Positions 30,314-41,244 of a stretch of 64,000 nt of DNA are shown here, piece after piece. Positions within the stretch are counted from its first letter, which is position 1. Each line of letters starts with the position of its first letter. A program made the translations under genes and the position numbers. Source of the DNA: Bombardia bombarda (lineage: Eukaryota; Ascomycota; Sordariomycetes; Sordariales; Lasiosphaeriaceae); contig JAULSR010000008.1 of the NCBI GenBank assembly GCA_030512295.1, forward strand, positions 1,054,001-1,118,000. Direction: 5' to 3'. The notes under the pieces were generated by a model. That model saw only the letters and a program-made list of their open reading frames with translations, searched no databases and had not been told where the DNA came from.

Positions 30314-33300
30314 GGTGGAAGGACTCTGAGATGTCTCTCTATATATATGTGTGGTGGTGGTGGCCGCTAGGTGGGAGCTCGGGAGCTTAGGCACTTTTTG
30401 GAGCTTTGAAGCTTGGTGAGAGGTTGTGAGCGAGCCATTGCGGCGGGGGGGCACAGGATATTTAATATCTTTAACTCAATGTAGCGTCCATAGTTGCACG
30501 CTACGAGACAGCTGCTAGAAAGTAGGAGGGGCGTGACTGACGAGGTGACAGACACAGATCGGCCATGGCTACCTGGTAGACAGTACCTTGCAGTTACGCA
30601 GCAGGTCCACAGTCTAGCTCAGCTTTGCAAATGGATCAAGGAGATACTGTATTTGGGGGTGTGGGTAACTGTCCGAGCGCTGATAAAGTTTCGGTTAATG
30701 CAAGCGTCAGTGCTCGACGAGTCCTTGGGTGTAGCTCGTAGCTTCCGTGGAAGAGCGAAAGCAGGCTAGAGGTGGTGGGCTCACACCTAGACTCTAGTTG
30801 ACAACTTTCGATGATGCTGCACACCATCTCACATGCACCCTAACGTCGCCGCGCAGCCCAGCAGAGTCGGTCGGTACCCAGTTGGCCCAGCAAGCCAGCC
30901 ACCATTGACCAAGGCCATTGAGCGCTCAGCTGCCTAATGCAATCCAGTTTTTTGCCTACTACCTCCGCAGTGCGTTGCTTACAGCAGGCAGTAGCGTGTC
31001 CACCTGGATATGAGTGCAATTTGGTAAATGGGCTACGAGGAGGGGTGCGGGGCGCGGTCAAGACAGCAATTCCACAACAGCTCGAAATATTTCTCTTTTT
31101 GAAAATGGCCATGCCACATTCATTTATCAAATGGCCTGATCGGCTGGCCATCCCGATGGCAGTCAGAAAACGAAACACCAACAACCACGCGCCATCTCGG
31201 GCTTCACATGGCAAAGGCTTCCACTCACAACCAACCTACCTAGGCGAGCCAGGGCCCTCGCCGCTGGTGAGTACATTACCTAAAGAAGACGTCATGTGAA
31301 GGTATGGCGAGGGGGTCGATACGGCCCAATCATAGCGCCGTGTTCCATTCTCCCTTTCTCGTTCTTCCAGGTGCAAGCGTGACCCTGCTTCAGACCTCGA
31401 ATAGGGTGATTTCTGCCCAGGAAAATCCCGAAAAACGGCCACGCACAGACAGACCTAGATCCTGAGGGGGTGAAGAGACGTGCATCAGCAGATCGGGAGG
31501 GTGCCAGCCGGGGAAGCTGCTCCCCTCGAGCCACCTTTCCAATTGCTACCAACCTTGTAAGTCAAGGTGAGTTCAAGGTGAGTAAGCGCGAGCAGTGGGT
31601 TAGGTAGCGGAGCACTTCCCCTCTCTTTACCAAGGCATTAATAAAGGCAAAAAAGTCAATTGCCCCAGATCCCAACTGTCGATAGTCAGGGGGTGGCAAG
31701 CTTAGCTCGCCTTCTTAAGTAAGCAAGAAAGGCAACTCTCATTCCGGGCTCTGGCTACCAACCTTGTAAGTCAAGGTGAGTACGCGCGAGCAGTGGGTTA
31801 GGTAGCGGAGCACTTCCCCACTCTCTACTAAGGCATTAACAGAGGCAAAAAGGTCAATTGCCCTAGGTCCCGATTGTCGATAGTTAGGGGGTAGCAGGCT
31901 TAGCTCCGCCTTCTCAAGTAAACTGGGCTCTAGTCACCAACCTTGTAAGCTAAGGTAAGTAAGCGCGAAGCAGTAGATTAGGTAGCGGAGCACTTCCCCT
32001 CTCTCTACCAAGGCATTAACAGAGGCAAAAAAGTCGATTGCCCCAGGTCCCGATTGTCGATATTCAGTGAGTGGCAGGCTTGGCTCGCCTTCCTGGGTAG
32101 GCAAGAAAGGCAACTCCCATTCTGGGCTCTATCTCGGTATCCGTAAAGATCGGTTGTTACATTGATTGACTGGAAGACACAGATTGGCAAGATTGGGCAA
32201 AAAAAAAAAAAAAGCAAAAGGCAAGCCACCACTTGAGCCGTGCTTCACTGCTTCCGGCCACCAAGTTCCAGCAGTGTGGTTGATCCGTTGATCTAGCGGG
32301 AGAAATATGTGAAGTACGCATTTCCATTGGCCCAGTGCCTTGAGTGACCCCTGCTCTTCTTTGTTCTTTGTGTAAGTGGTGTGGCCCCATGTCCGAAACA
32401 TGGCGGGGGGCCGGACTTTTGGAAGAGGAACTGCAACATGATGCAGGGACAGGCACCAACGGCGCGTGTGTCTTCATTCCACAACTGCCTCGGCTGGCAG
32501 GCTCGGGGAATGACAGCCGCAACCGGAAAGAAGATGATGGACGAATGATGCTATGGCGCCGCAAATCATTCCTTCTAGCCATCGAGAAATTGTCCCGCCA
32601 TCTACGACCAACATCTGATCAACCCCTCCATCAGGAGCCATGGCCCCAGTTTATACATGTCATAGGTGACATAGGGCGACTGTACATTGTTTCAGGATAT
32701 GCCCAATTGCAGGACAAAGCAAGCGCGTTCGAAGCTGCTTCTTTTTTAGGGTATAATGCAAAGAAATAAACTTTGACAGGTGTTTGACCAAGGCCGGAAA
32801 GGGAGCTTCGTACATCCAAGGTACCGCAACGAACAGCCCGCCAACCTCCACCGTCCGATAGTGTAGCACATCCGTCAGACCAGTGCACGCACCAGCGAGT
32901 CCCGCAATATGTCCGAATGGAATGTGCGGATGAAAAAGCCGAGACTAGTCTCTCGCAACGCGCAACGCGCATCGTTTCCACGCGTCTTTTGCTTACTTGC
33001 TGACAAACTGAGTCGAAGACGTGATATCTTGGCAGCCTCGGTCTAGAACTAACAAGCCTAGATAGACCCCTTCAAAGATGTCAGACCTCATTTATCTCAC
33101 TGGCACGCGTATGTACCACGCACTTCAGAAATTGTCCAATTAGCGGTCGTTGCACAGTCCCGGCGGTCAAAGATGGCTTATCACATGTGATGGTGGTGGT
33201 GGTGTCGGAAGATACATACGTCAGAGACCGTGATGTTCGGCCGTGCCTCTGAGCCCCCGAAACATATGGGCGGCTCGAGCATCCGACTTAGAGTTTACTA

Positions 33301-33966
33301 ATGCAACGATGCGGCAATGTAAGTGCTTCTTTCAGCCGTCCGCCGACAGCTTTCGTATATTGCTCGACCTCAAGTAGGCCCGAAATCCCAGCCTCGATGT
33401 ATAACGCAGCGTATGGCGCCCCTTTTCGTCAACTCCACTGCTCTTTTCCAACCCAACCTTAGTATGAAACGTAATGTAAACCTGGGAAAGTATCATATCC
33501 ATGAATCCCCTCAGTTCGGCCTTCATGCCGAGGCATCAGGGCCAATGGGGCATTCACAACTCCCAAAAGAAGGACCCGACAAAAGCCATGCTAAGTAGAT
33601 CCAAAGATAGTTTGAACTTGGCGTGCAGTTGGTGTCGCGCACGGTCTCCCAGCCGAGTAGGGTGGCGTACGCCATTTGCGGGCCTGGGGACACAGAACCG
33701 CCCCCTCGGTGTGCATGTCGTGAAAAAGGACCGCGGCAGTTCACTTCAATGCCGAAAGCGAAACACAATTCCTCGTAAGCGGCAAGGCTGACGCCATGTT
33801 CGCCCATCCATCCATCCGCCAGTCCGTCCGTGTGCACAGTTGATGAGACTGACAGTTGATCGCTTGCCCCCCTCATCAACCCGCAAGACGCCAATCCATG
33901 ATTTGCACCCATGTTCAAACCACGGCTCGTTGTTGTTTTCATTCTATCCCGGTACTGGATGCTCGC
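30314..33966. other. Long gene-poor interval
   Basis: 3.65 kb without a supported gene. The first few hundred bases should hold the promoter of the His/Gln-rich gene. The centre carries three diverged tandem copies of a roughly 200 bp unit (31548-32132). The rest has only short chance frames. An A15 run lies at about 32199-32213. Confidence 0.6.
31548..32132. repeat. Three tandem copies of a 180-209 bp unit
   Basis: Copies begin at about 31548, 31757 and 31936 with ACCAACCTTGTAAG and run through shared blocks (GGTTAGGTAGCGGAGCACTTCCCC, shortened here to its first 20 bases GGTTAGGTAGCGGAGCACTT; AAGGCATTAA; GTCGATAG; CTCGCCTTCT). They differ by scattered substitutions, many of them transitions, and by indels; copy 2 is about 30 bp shorter than copy 1. 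Confidence 0.92.
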
Positions 33967-34398
33967 TCACAAGATACCATCACTCTCACCCGCCAGCCTC
34001 TTGACCCGCTTCTGCTCCCAATTGTCGATATCCTTTGCTGCTAGTCTCTGTACATCGGGCAAAACCGCCGTGTCAGCTGTTGCTCGCATCAAGTAATACT
34101 CCCTCCAAGATGTAACGAGGAGATAACTTACGTAATACTCGTCCTTCATGTCCACCCTGCGCTTCTCCCTGCCCACGCTGAGCTCCTCCTCGCGCGACAT
34201 CATGCGCACCTTCCTGTCGTGTCGCTCGTACCGGATCGCGGCCGCCGGCGTGAGGATGAAGGAACCCGCGACAATGACCGACATGAAGGGGAGGCCGAAG
34301 AGCAGGAAGGGGCGTTTGGACATCATGGCGCGGTAGCGCGCCGCGAACGTGCCGGCCGTAGCCGTCGATTGGTATTTGCGGTTTGGGAAGGCGCCCAT
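33967..34398 (-). CDS. COX16: Cytochrome c oxidase assembly protein COX16
   Basis: Two exons, 34398-34132 and 34047-33967, 115 residues. COX16 is a small inner-mitochondrial-membrane protein needed to assemble cytochrome c oxidase, acting around subunits 1 and 2. The sequence shows the matrix-side basic N-terminus, one membrane segment (PFLLFGLPFMSVIVAGSFIL, about 31-50), then the family block IRYERHDRKVRMMSREEEL and the C-terminal KDIDNWEQKRVKRLAGESDG. The intron (34131-34048, 84 nt) has donor GTAAGT, branch GCTGAC and acceptor TACAG; removing it joins DEYY to RLAAKDIDNWEQ as in the family. It is in frame and stop-free, so it also reads through. SCO1, another assembly factor for the same enzyme, is in this window but distant. 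Confidence 0.92.
   Translation of the reverse strand: MGAFPNRKYQSTATAGTFAARYRAMMSKRPFLLFGLPFMSVIVAGSFILTPAAAIRYERHDRKVRMMSREEELSVGREKRRVDMKDEYYVSYLLVTSWREYYLMRATADTAVLPDVQRLAAKDIDNWEQKRVKRLAGESDGIL
34048..34131 (-). other. In-frame, stop-free intron in COX16
   Basis: 84 nt with GTAAGT donor, CTGAC branch and ACAG acceptor. Retention would add 28 residues between DEYY and RLAAKD without a stop. Confidence 0.88.
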
Positions 34399-36056
34399 GT
34401 TGGTTTCGTTCTTTTGTTAATTGGAGACTGATCGAGATTTGACCGACGACTTGTTTTTGGTGCTGCGGGCAGAAGCTACAATTGCGAGCTTTGAAAGCAG
34501 ACAGACCACTAAGTGGGGCATGCATGGGGCGGGTGTCGCACAAGGGTTAGGGTCCCTGAGCTGTCCCAGCTCCCAAGCTCTCCTCTCCTCTCAGGGGTCA
34601 AAAGTGAACAGTGACAGGGGATTGCATAACGGGAAGAGTGGTGTGCTCGTATGCTTTTATCACAGCTGAAAAGAATACGCCAATACAAACCCCAAGCACC
34701 GATCTACACTCTCGTATAAATTTTGAAGAGGTATTGGAAGTATTCTAGCGTTTCAACAAATACCAACTTCGAGGACAACCACCAATTGTTCAAGCCAGCA
34801 ATCTAGGTCAACGCCATATATCAATATATCAAATTGAATTAGATATACTGAAGTCAGTTTGTAAAGTATTTTCAGTTCGACGACAAATAGAAGTGCATCT
34901 TCAATTTAAGTAATACATCTACGTATTGAGGTAACTTTATCACTGCAGGTAAATGAAATGAAACACAATTAAAAGAATCACAGCCTACTGGTGCCTTGAA
35001 AATTTGATAGTTCCAACGGGCACGTAGTAACTGGCATTTTATTTTTGTGAGCAGCCGCTTTCAAGCTCTTCCGTGGCCTTGGTGACAAGCCAAGGTTCAA
35101 ATTCATATGCAAATTGTTCGCGTACATAATCCAGGACCAGAATATTCCAAGTCAAGAATATGAGTTGTGTAAGGAAATGTCAAATGCTAAGTTACACTGC
35201 CAAGTTAAGGAGATTTAGAAGGAAGACTTTACACCGGATGCCCCAACCTTCCTATGTTGTCTCCCCATTATCCTTCACGCCATTGGCCTTGGGAAAATAG
35301 CGCTTCACAACCAAGCCTGTGGTAACCTTTTCTTTCGAGTTTCTATAGTTCCATGGAATTAATTCTACAAGAACAAAAATGTTGAGCATTACCCAAATTA
35401 CCTACCAAGTAGGAAGTTTCATCCATCAGGTTGGACAGTCCTAAAAAGCGGGCGAAACAGTGAGATAGATGTGTGATACTGATGATACCGGGTCAAGACC
35501 CAGTCACTTAACAAATGCCAAGCCAAAGACGTGGAAGTCAAGGTACCTCCTAGCCTTGACCGCACTTGAAGAGGAGTAAACAGCTTCCAGGTTCCCGGCT
35601 AAAACCGGTTAACGTCAGGCAGGCAGCTATGCTCCTGGACCTCACTTGTGCCCGAAAACCTGTTGACCACAATTTCTCAGTATAAAACTAAGGTAGGACC
35701 ACTTTGTAGAAGAAAACCGGAGTTAGGTATATACGAAAAACTCACAGCTCCATCTGTCACAGGTCTATACACGATACACGGAGAACAAAGGGGCAGAAGA
35801 CAACCCTCTATCCAAGTGACGAAGGCCTAAATAAAGATATTGTTTTTATCCTTTTTACTTTGAGTCGTTTACTGCCAGTCAACCAGTGAACAGCATATCG
35901 GATTAGTCGTCCAAGTTGAAATTCAACTCTGGGGATAGATCACATATTTGACCACCACAAAAGAAGCACAGCTTGGCATAGTTGATCCTCACATTCAGAT
36001 ACCAACCCAACTACATCTACAGACGAGAGACTAAGCAAAGAATAAAAACTAAAAAT
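34399..36056. other. Intergenic region, AT-rich in its centre
   Basis: 1.66 kb between divergent COX16 (minus) and the broken hydrolase (plus). From about 34680 to 35420 the base composition is clearly more AT-rich than the rest of the window, with TATATCAATATATCAAATTG-like sequence. No coding trace recognised. Confidence 0.6.
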
Positions 36057-37131
36057 ATGGAATCACTCTTCCTCAAGACCGCTCCTCTACTGGACCTAGA
36101 ATGGCTCCAATACGAAGAACCAGCAGGGCTGAACAACCCCAAACCAACACACCCAGATGCAACACTCCCCGATCGCCAGAAAGAATACGCCGGAGAATGT
36201 CGTGCCCTCACCGCGAAGATGACTACACCCGGGGCACGGGACTACCATCTCTCACAAGACATGACCAAAACCGAGTTCACAGTCCCATCCAGCCAAGACG
36301 CCTTTCCCATCCCAGTAATCCGATACGAGCACCACCAGCCCACCCCATCCCAGCCATCCCTTCCCAGTCCAACAACAGCAGTCCTCTACATCCACGGCGG
36401 AGGCCTCTATGTAGGCGAAGCCGACAGCGGGAAGCTCTCATGTCTCCAAATCCTCAAAACCCGCACTTGTAACAACATACACGCCGTCTATTCAGTCGGC
36501 TACAGACTCATGCCATTCTTTACCACAAAAACAAGCCTCTCCGACGGCATGGACGTGCTCAATTTTCATATCCAGGAGCAACATCACCAAACCACCACCA
36601 CCACCACCACCACCACCACCACCCAAACTCATCCTCCTCGGCAGCCCCAGCGGCGGCCAACTCGCCGCCCTCATCTCTCAACAACTCCCCCCCACACACT
36701 CCATCCACGGCATCCTCCTCCTGCGGCCCCGTAACAAGCGACGCCTTCACCAGCATGTCATACGTCCCATCCCACCTGCGCCATCTGCACACCAGCGCCT
36801 GGGAGCCTTCCTTCTGGAGCTGTCTGCTCGGGCCGATGAAGCGGGATGCGCAGCCGCGCGATGGGCTCGAGCGGATGCCCCTCGAAGCCGCGCAAGATGT
36901 GCTGGTACAACTCCCCCCAGATGGTGGATCCAGGTCTGCACCAGCGACGGCCTGTATTCCGACGGCATGTGCTACGCCGCCAAGGCGTTGGAGGATGCTG
37001 GGGTGGAGGTCAGAGTTGATGTTGTGCGCGGGCGGCCGCACACGTTTTGGCTCAAGGCGCCGCATCTCGCGCGGGCGGTCGAGGCGGAGGAGGAGATGCT
37101 GAGGGGGTTGGCTTGGGTGGTGGGGATTTGA
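36057..37131 (+). pseudogene. Alpha/beta hydrolase (HGGG type) broken by frameshifts
   Basis: Family features occur in order but in different frames. Frame 1 from 36057 holds LYIHGGGLYVGEADS, the oxyanion-hole motif of the hormone-sensitive-lipase/arylacetamide-deacetylase group. The next frame holds KLILLGSPSGGQLAALISQQ with the nucleophile in GxSxG. A third frame holds the cap-to-core region (SDAFTSMSYVPSHL, SFWSCLLGP). The frame ending at 37131 holds LYSDGMCYAAKALEDAGVEV and RGRPHTFWLKAPHLA, with the likely catalytic His. The shifts fall near 36592-36621 (inside an ACC repeat), 36700-36725 and 36870-36915. None coincides with plausible intron ends. Unless several sequencing errors exist, no full enzyme is made. 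Its former substrate, an ester or lactone, is unknown. Confidence 0.75.
36591..36623 (+). repeat. (ACC)n tract at the first frameshift of the hydrolase
   Basis: About 11 ACC units. Upstream the good frame reads them as Thr; the downstream good frame (LILLGSPSGGQ) reads them as Pro, so the frame change lies in or next to the tract. Confidence 0.88.
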
Positions 37132-37349
37132 GCTGGGTGGGTGAACAGTAAAGTACTAGAAGCTAGTGCGGGTAGAAAAAGAAAGCACAAAAACACCCAG
37201 CACGTTGGCTGCTGTTTGTTCACTGGACAAACCGCAAGGGTGAATGGATTAACGAGTCTTTTGCAATTCTACCGTCCCTGTCGCTGGACGCGACCTTGCT
37301 ATCTACAATGCTAGAGTACACAAACAAAAAGAAGGGGTGGTCGAAACGT

Positions 37350-38198
37350 TTAGAGCACGGACAGATCGCCGAATTTCTCCTGTAATGGCAGTCAGCATGT
37401 GTCCTTGGTCCCGAGAGAGGCGAGTGACAACGAACCTTGTATCCTGGTACGGCCCAGCGACCCTTGGAGACGAGCTTGGCCGTCTTCTCGTCGATGGACG
37501 GCTCAGCCGCCGCAACCTCGTCCTAGTAGTCCACAACGTGATCAGCTTCCAATTCCAATCCCACCCGTCCGGGAAGCAGCACATCATGCATACCACTGTG
37601 AGCTGGTCAAAGGGCCTCGCGTTCTCAATGTTCATGAGCGTCTTCTCCAGATCCTTGAGCTCCAGGTCGACCTTCTGCTTGGTCGCCTCGGCGTTCTTGA
37701 CGGCCTCGACCTCAAAGGCCTCGATGGCCTTGAGCTGGCGGCTCAGGTCATAGGTGGCGGGCTTGAAGGCGGCGAAGCGCTTCTCGATCTCGTCGACGAT
37801 GGCCCGGTTCTTGAGGACGCCGCGGTACTCGGAGAAGTCGACCTTGGTGGGCAGCTCCGACAGGAGCTGCAGCTTGCGGCGGGCGTCGTCGTTGCGCTTC
37901 TTGAAAGCCTGGAGGCCGACGACCGTCTGGCCGCGCAGGCCGAGCGAGGTGGTGACCTTGGCCCAGTCGAGCTTGAGAGCTGCGCTTCGCTGTTGGGCGC
38001 GAGAAAAGGCAGGCAAAAATTAGCTCACGCTCTTTGACACGAAGCAACCAAATGCTGCTGCAAAGCGCTCGAACAGCACAGCACAGCACAGCACAGCACC
38101 AGTCACGGCCCAATTGGCACCCCAGACGCGCACCAAAGACAGAGACCCATACCGGGCACGGCGGAGCTCAAGGGACAGAATGCACTTACTGCGGCCAT
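37350..38198 (-). CDS. ATP7: ATP synthase subunit d, mitochondrial
   Basis: Part of the peripheral stalk of mitochondrial F1Fo-ATP synthase, on the matrix side. Four exons: 38198-38190 (only MAA), 37989-37594, 37522-37436 and 37379-37350, 173 residues, the usual length. The body matches fungal subunit d: RSAALKLDWAKVTTSLGLRGQT, LQAFKKRNDDARRK, KVDFSEYRGVLKNRAIVDEIEKRF, the helical KNAEATKQKVDLELKDLEKTL and the C-terminal KLVSKGRWAVPGYKEKFGDLSVL. The first donor GTAAGT and the second GTATGC are ordinary; the third donor is GTTCGT, a less common form, but CTGAC and TACAG follow. A long open frame on the opposite strand (37399-38037) is a shadow of this gene. Confidence 0.94.
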
Positions 38199-38899
38199 TT
38201 TTGCGATGGTGGTGAGGTGTTCAAGGGAGTGGAGAGGTAATTCGCTACTTGTCGTTGCATTGTCTTCGGCAAACTTGAAGCAAGCGGCGGATTGAGCCGT
38301 CTGCCGCGAGATGCGCGTCACGTGACCCCACTCACAACCCATGAACCCCCTCAGCGCTCCCAACTTTTCACGGCATTGCCGGCCATGGCCATTATTACCC
38401 CATTGGATCAGGAACCATGTGGTAACCAGTGTACAATTTAAGACCAAATCTGTGGCTAGTCTCAACGACCACGAACAAAAAGACATATAATGTACGAAAC
38501 CCAAGTTCTCGAGGTTCCGTAACACCTCCCCCTGGACATGTCAAAGCATAGCTCCAGCTGGGGAGGGATAAAATCATAACACACACGGCACCAATGACAT
38601 GGCTACATCTTCAAAGAGGAAATGCTCCTGCACATATCGTCGACGACGAGACTTGTTCCTTGTATCCATCGGCCTGTAATATACAAACACCGAGAAAGCC
38701 AACACCTTTCTCTCAGCTATGCACCACAATCCAGACTACCCCCTTGACTTAACTACAGACAAGACCAACAACGCGCAACCATGCGGAGATCCGAAATGTG
38801 CGTGTTTTGCTTTTAATAAACGGTTATGTGCGTGTGTGCAATATTATGTCAAGCTCCCCACCACCGCTCCCTTAACTCCCCGTCATCCAGCAAGCATAT
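38199..38899. other. Intergenic region between ATP7 and NAC-alpha
   Basis: 700 nt holding the ATP7 promoter and the NAC-alpha 3' UTR. Nothing else recognised. A CAGCA pentamer run lies in ATP7 intron 1 at about 38074-38098. Confidence 0.6.
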
Positions 38900-39679
38900 T
38901 TAAACGCTCAATGCCATGATCGAGTTGACTATGTCGTTTTCGTTCTCTTTGAGCGCCTTGATAGCCTTGGTACGCGAGACGTTGGCCTGGGTCATGACGA
39001 GATCAATGTCCTTGCCCTCGATACCCTCGGCGTCCACCTCTTCATACTCTTCTTCTTCCTCCACCTTGTTGCGCCCGTGGCTGTGTCCGGAGTGGTCGTG
39101 GCCGTGGCCGTGGCCGTGGCCGTGGCCGTGGCCGGCGTGGTCGTGCTCGGCGCTCTGGCTGGCGAGCTGCTGGGCGGCGGCGGCCTGGGCGCTGGCGCTG
39201 AGATCCTCAATCTTGGCCTCGCCAAAGACACTGGACAGCACATGTTAGCATAATAAGACCCCTCCATGAAAGGGGATGGAGATATCGGCTCACATGTAGC
39301 TGTTGCTGTGAGGAGACTTGTAGACCTCGGGGTTGTTGATCACGAAGAGGATCTGGAGGGGTATAGGTCAGCTTATTATGTCCGTCCGTCCATATAAATC
39401 TGCCTAAGCAGGACAACAACCACAGAAACCACTTACGTTCTTGGGGCGGCGGAGAGTGACACGGGTGATGCCAGGGACGGGGACGAGTTGCAGCTTCTCA
39501 AGGGCCTTGCGAGCCTTCTTCTCGTTGCGAGAGTGGACCACGGCCGAAGAGCCGGCGGGGATGCCGGAGTCGGCAGCCTCGATCTCGGACTCGTCGCTGG
39601 TGTCATCGTCCTGCGCCTCGACCTGGACGTTCCTGGTGGGCTCCTCGTTGGGAAACTCTTCGACTCTGGGTTCGGCCAT
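38900..39679 (-). CDS. EGD2: Nascent polypeptide-associated complex subunit alpha
   Basis: With the beta subunit it binds the ribosome exit site and shields nascent chains from wrong targeting to the ER. Three exons: 39679-39437, 39352-39294 and 39230-38900, 210 residues. An acidic N-terminus is followed by the NAC domain (about 52-113: NEKKARKALEKLQLVPVPGITRVTLRRPKN, ILFVINNPEVYKSPHSNSYIVFGEAKIEDL given here as two blocks) and a C-terminal UBA domain (about 175-210: DIDLVMTQANVSRTKAIKAL). Between them, residues 130-153 form a His/Gly run (HDHAGHGHGHGHGHGHDHSG) that comes from a GGCCAC hexanucleotide repeat. Splice sites are standard (GTAAGT, GTGAGC; CTCCAG, GTCCAG). The gene lies next to eL14, another translation gene on the same strand. 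Confidence 0.94.
39074..39151 (-). repeat. GGCCAC hexanucleotide coding repeat (Gly-His)
   Basis: Tandem hexamers in exon 3 of NAC-alpha encode Gly-His pairs between the NAC and UBA domains. Confidence 0.9.
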
Positions 39680-40733
39680 TTTGGGAGCTAGGGAGGACAA
39701 GGGGGGGCGGGCTCTGGTCAGCTTCGTTTGCTCTCTTCGCCCACGCACGCACACAAATCATGGACTTCTTCTTTCACACCGTCCAGCCGAGCTGCTGCAA
39801 ATGACCAGATTGTCCATTGCCAAGAACCAGAAAGAAAGGGCCACGATTGAATCCGCGTTCCAACTCACATTGGTATGAAAATATGCCACCAAAATTGGTA
39901 TGCGGGGGTTGAGGTAGCTGTCAAGGCGTGATGGTGAAGAAAAAGAAAAAGTTCAGGATCTGATTTTCGCGGTAGGTAGGGAGGGCTTGGAGCACCACAG
40001 CGGGCACCAGGCCCGAGCTAGTCCCAATTGGGTCCCCTCATGTTCGCTAGGCCATTGTCCGTCTGCCAAGCCCGCGCGCCCGCTGCCCGCGCGGAGAACG
40101 GGTCTGTCTTTACATCACTGCTCCGTTTTGCAACGTCGGTTGTCGGTTCTCAAGAGTTCAAATTGGCCTACATGTGAAGTACATGTGAAGTACATGTGAA
40201 GTTGGTTGGGGGTGAACCTACGCAATTGGATTGGTTTCCGTCTGTAATAATTGCCCCCGTCCGTTCGGACGTACCTGTCTGCCCAGATATCTGATATCTC
40301 CTGACATGACACCTCAGGTCGTACGCGGGGCGAAAATGCAGCGCAAGCAATAATGGCCTGTCTATCTGTCCGTCAAGGGCAAAGTTCACAGCATTTGTAG
40401 CATCACGGTTAAAAGATATTATAGTAGGTATTTTTTGACAGCGGCCAGTTTGCATTTGGTCCAAACGTGATCCTGCGCTGCGAAACAAATCACAGCGGCC
40501 AAAAGAATACGGGGTGAGACTTGAGGGGGGGTGATCATTTTAGGCTTAATTTTGCAATTCCCATATGACGCCGGTCACCTTGATGATGTGACATACAGGC
40601 CTTCCGAAAGCGACGCAAAGAGGAATCCGGCAAACCATAATGCCAATGTTCATGCAGACCCTTCCAGAATACCCTCCTCCCCACGAACCATGCCGACCAA
40701 ACGCTCCCCCTTCTCTAGTGTCGTCCAAAAGAT
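39680..40733. other. Intergenic region between NAC-alpha and eL14
   Basis: 1.05 kb with the NAC-alpha promoter and the eL14 3' UTR. It contains three perfect 11-bp TACATGTGAAG units at 40169-40201. No supported gene. Confidence 0.6.
40169..40201. repeat. 11-bp tandem repeat, 3 units
   Basis: Three perfect TACATGTGAAG copies about 490 nt upstream of the NAC-alpha start. Confidence 0.9.
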
Positions 40734-41244
40734 TTATGCGGATGCCTTGATCTTGGCGAGAGCCTTGTGCTCCTCGAATCGTCTCTGCTTCTTCAACCGC
40801 ATGACCTTGAAGCGGTCAAAGTCGGTGAGAGCCTGGCGACGCTCCTGCTTCAGCTGCTTCTTCGCCCAGTTGCCCTCCGCCCACTTCTGGTCGATTCCGG
40901 CGGCCTCCCATGCCTTCTTGACAGCGCCAGTCCGGGCTCCGCGGGGGAGCTTGGCGATGACCAGAGGTGTGACCAGGGTGTTGGCGAGCGAGACTTGGCC
41001 GCGGGCAGCGGCGAGCTTGGGGTCAGACGACGGCCCATCGACGAGTGCCTATTATTGCCACAAACTTTTCTTTAGTTTCTCCCCTTCACTTCAGCCAGCT
41101 TTCCACGGCCGCGAGAGGCTTTTAACGTACGCGCTTGTGGTCGATAATCTCGACAATAGCAGCCAGGCTGCCGTTCTCAAGCTTGAGCACGCGCCCAAGC
41201 TCGATGCGCCGCCACGAGCTGGATCCGACCTGAATTTCTGCCAT
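40734..41244 (-). CDS. RPL14: 60S ribosomal protein eL14
   Basis: Large-subunit ribosomal protein. Two exons, 41244-41131 and 41048-40734, 142 residues, which is normal for fungal eL14. The first exon encodes the SH3-like N-terminus (WRRIELGRVLKLENGSLAAIVEIIDHKR) and the second begins ALVDGPSSD, a hallmark of the family. The C-terminal helix is Lys/Arg-rich (KKQLKQERRQALTDFDRFKVMRLKKQRRFEEHKAL). Donor GTACGT, acceptor AATAG. It is divergent from the acetyltransferase gene, with a long 2.4 kb spacer. Confidence 0.95.

Noticed and set aside
30840..31214. 124-codon minus-strand frame in the gene-poor interval
   Set aside because: Composition and hydropathy show no domain-like pattern; no splice context and no recognisable family.
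37399..38037. Long plus-strand open frame of 212 codons
   Set aside because: It is the antisense shadow of the ATP synthase subunit d exon, which has full family support.
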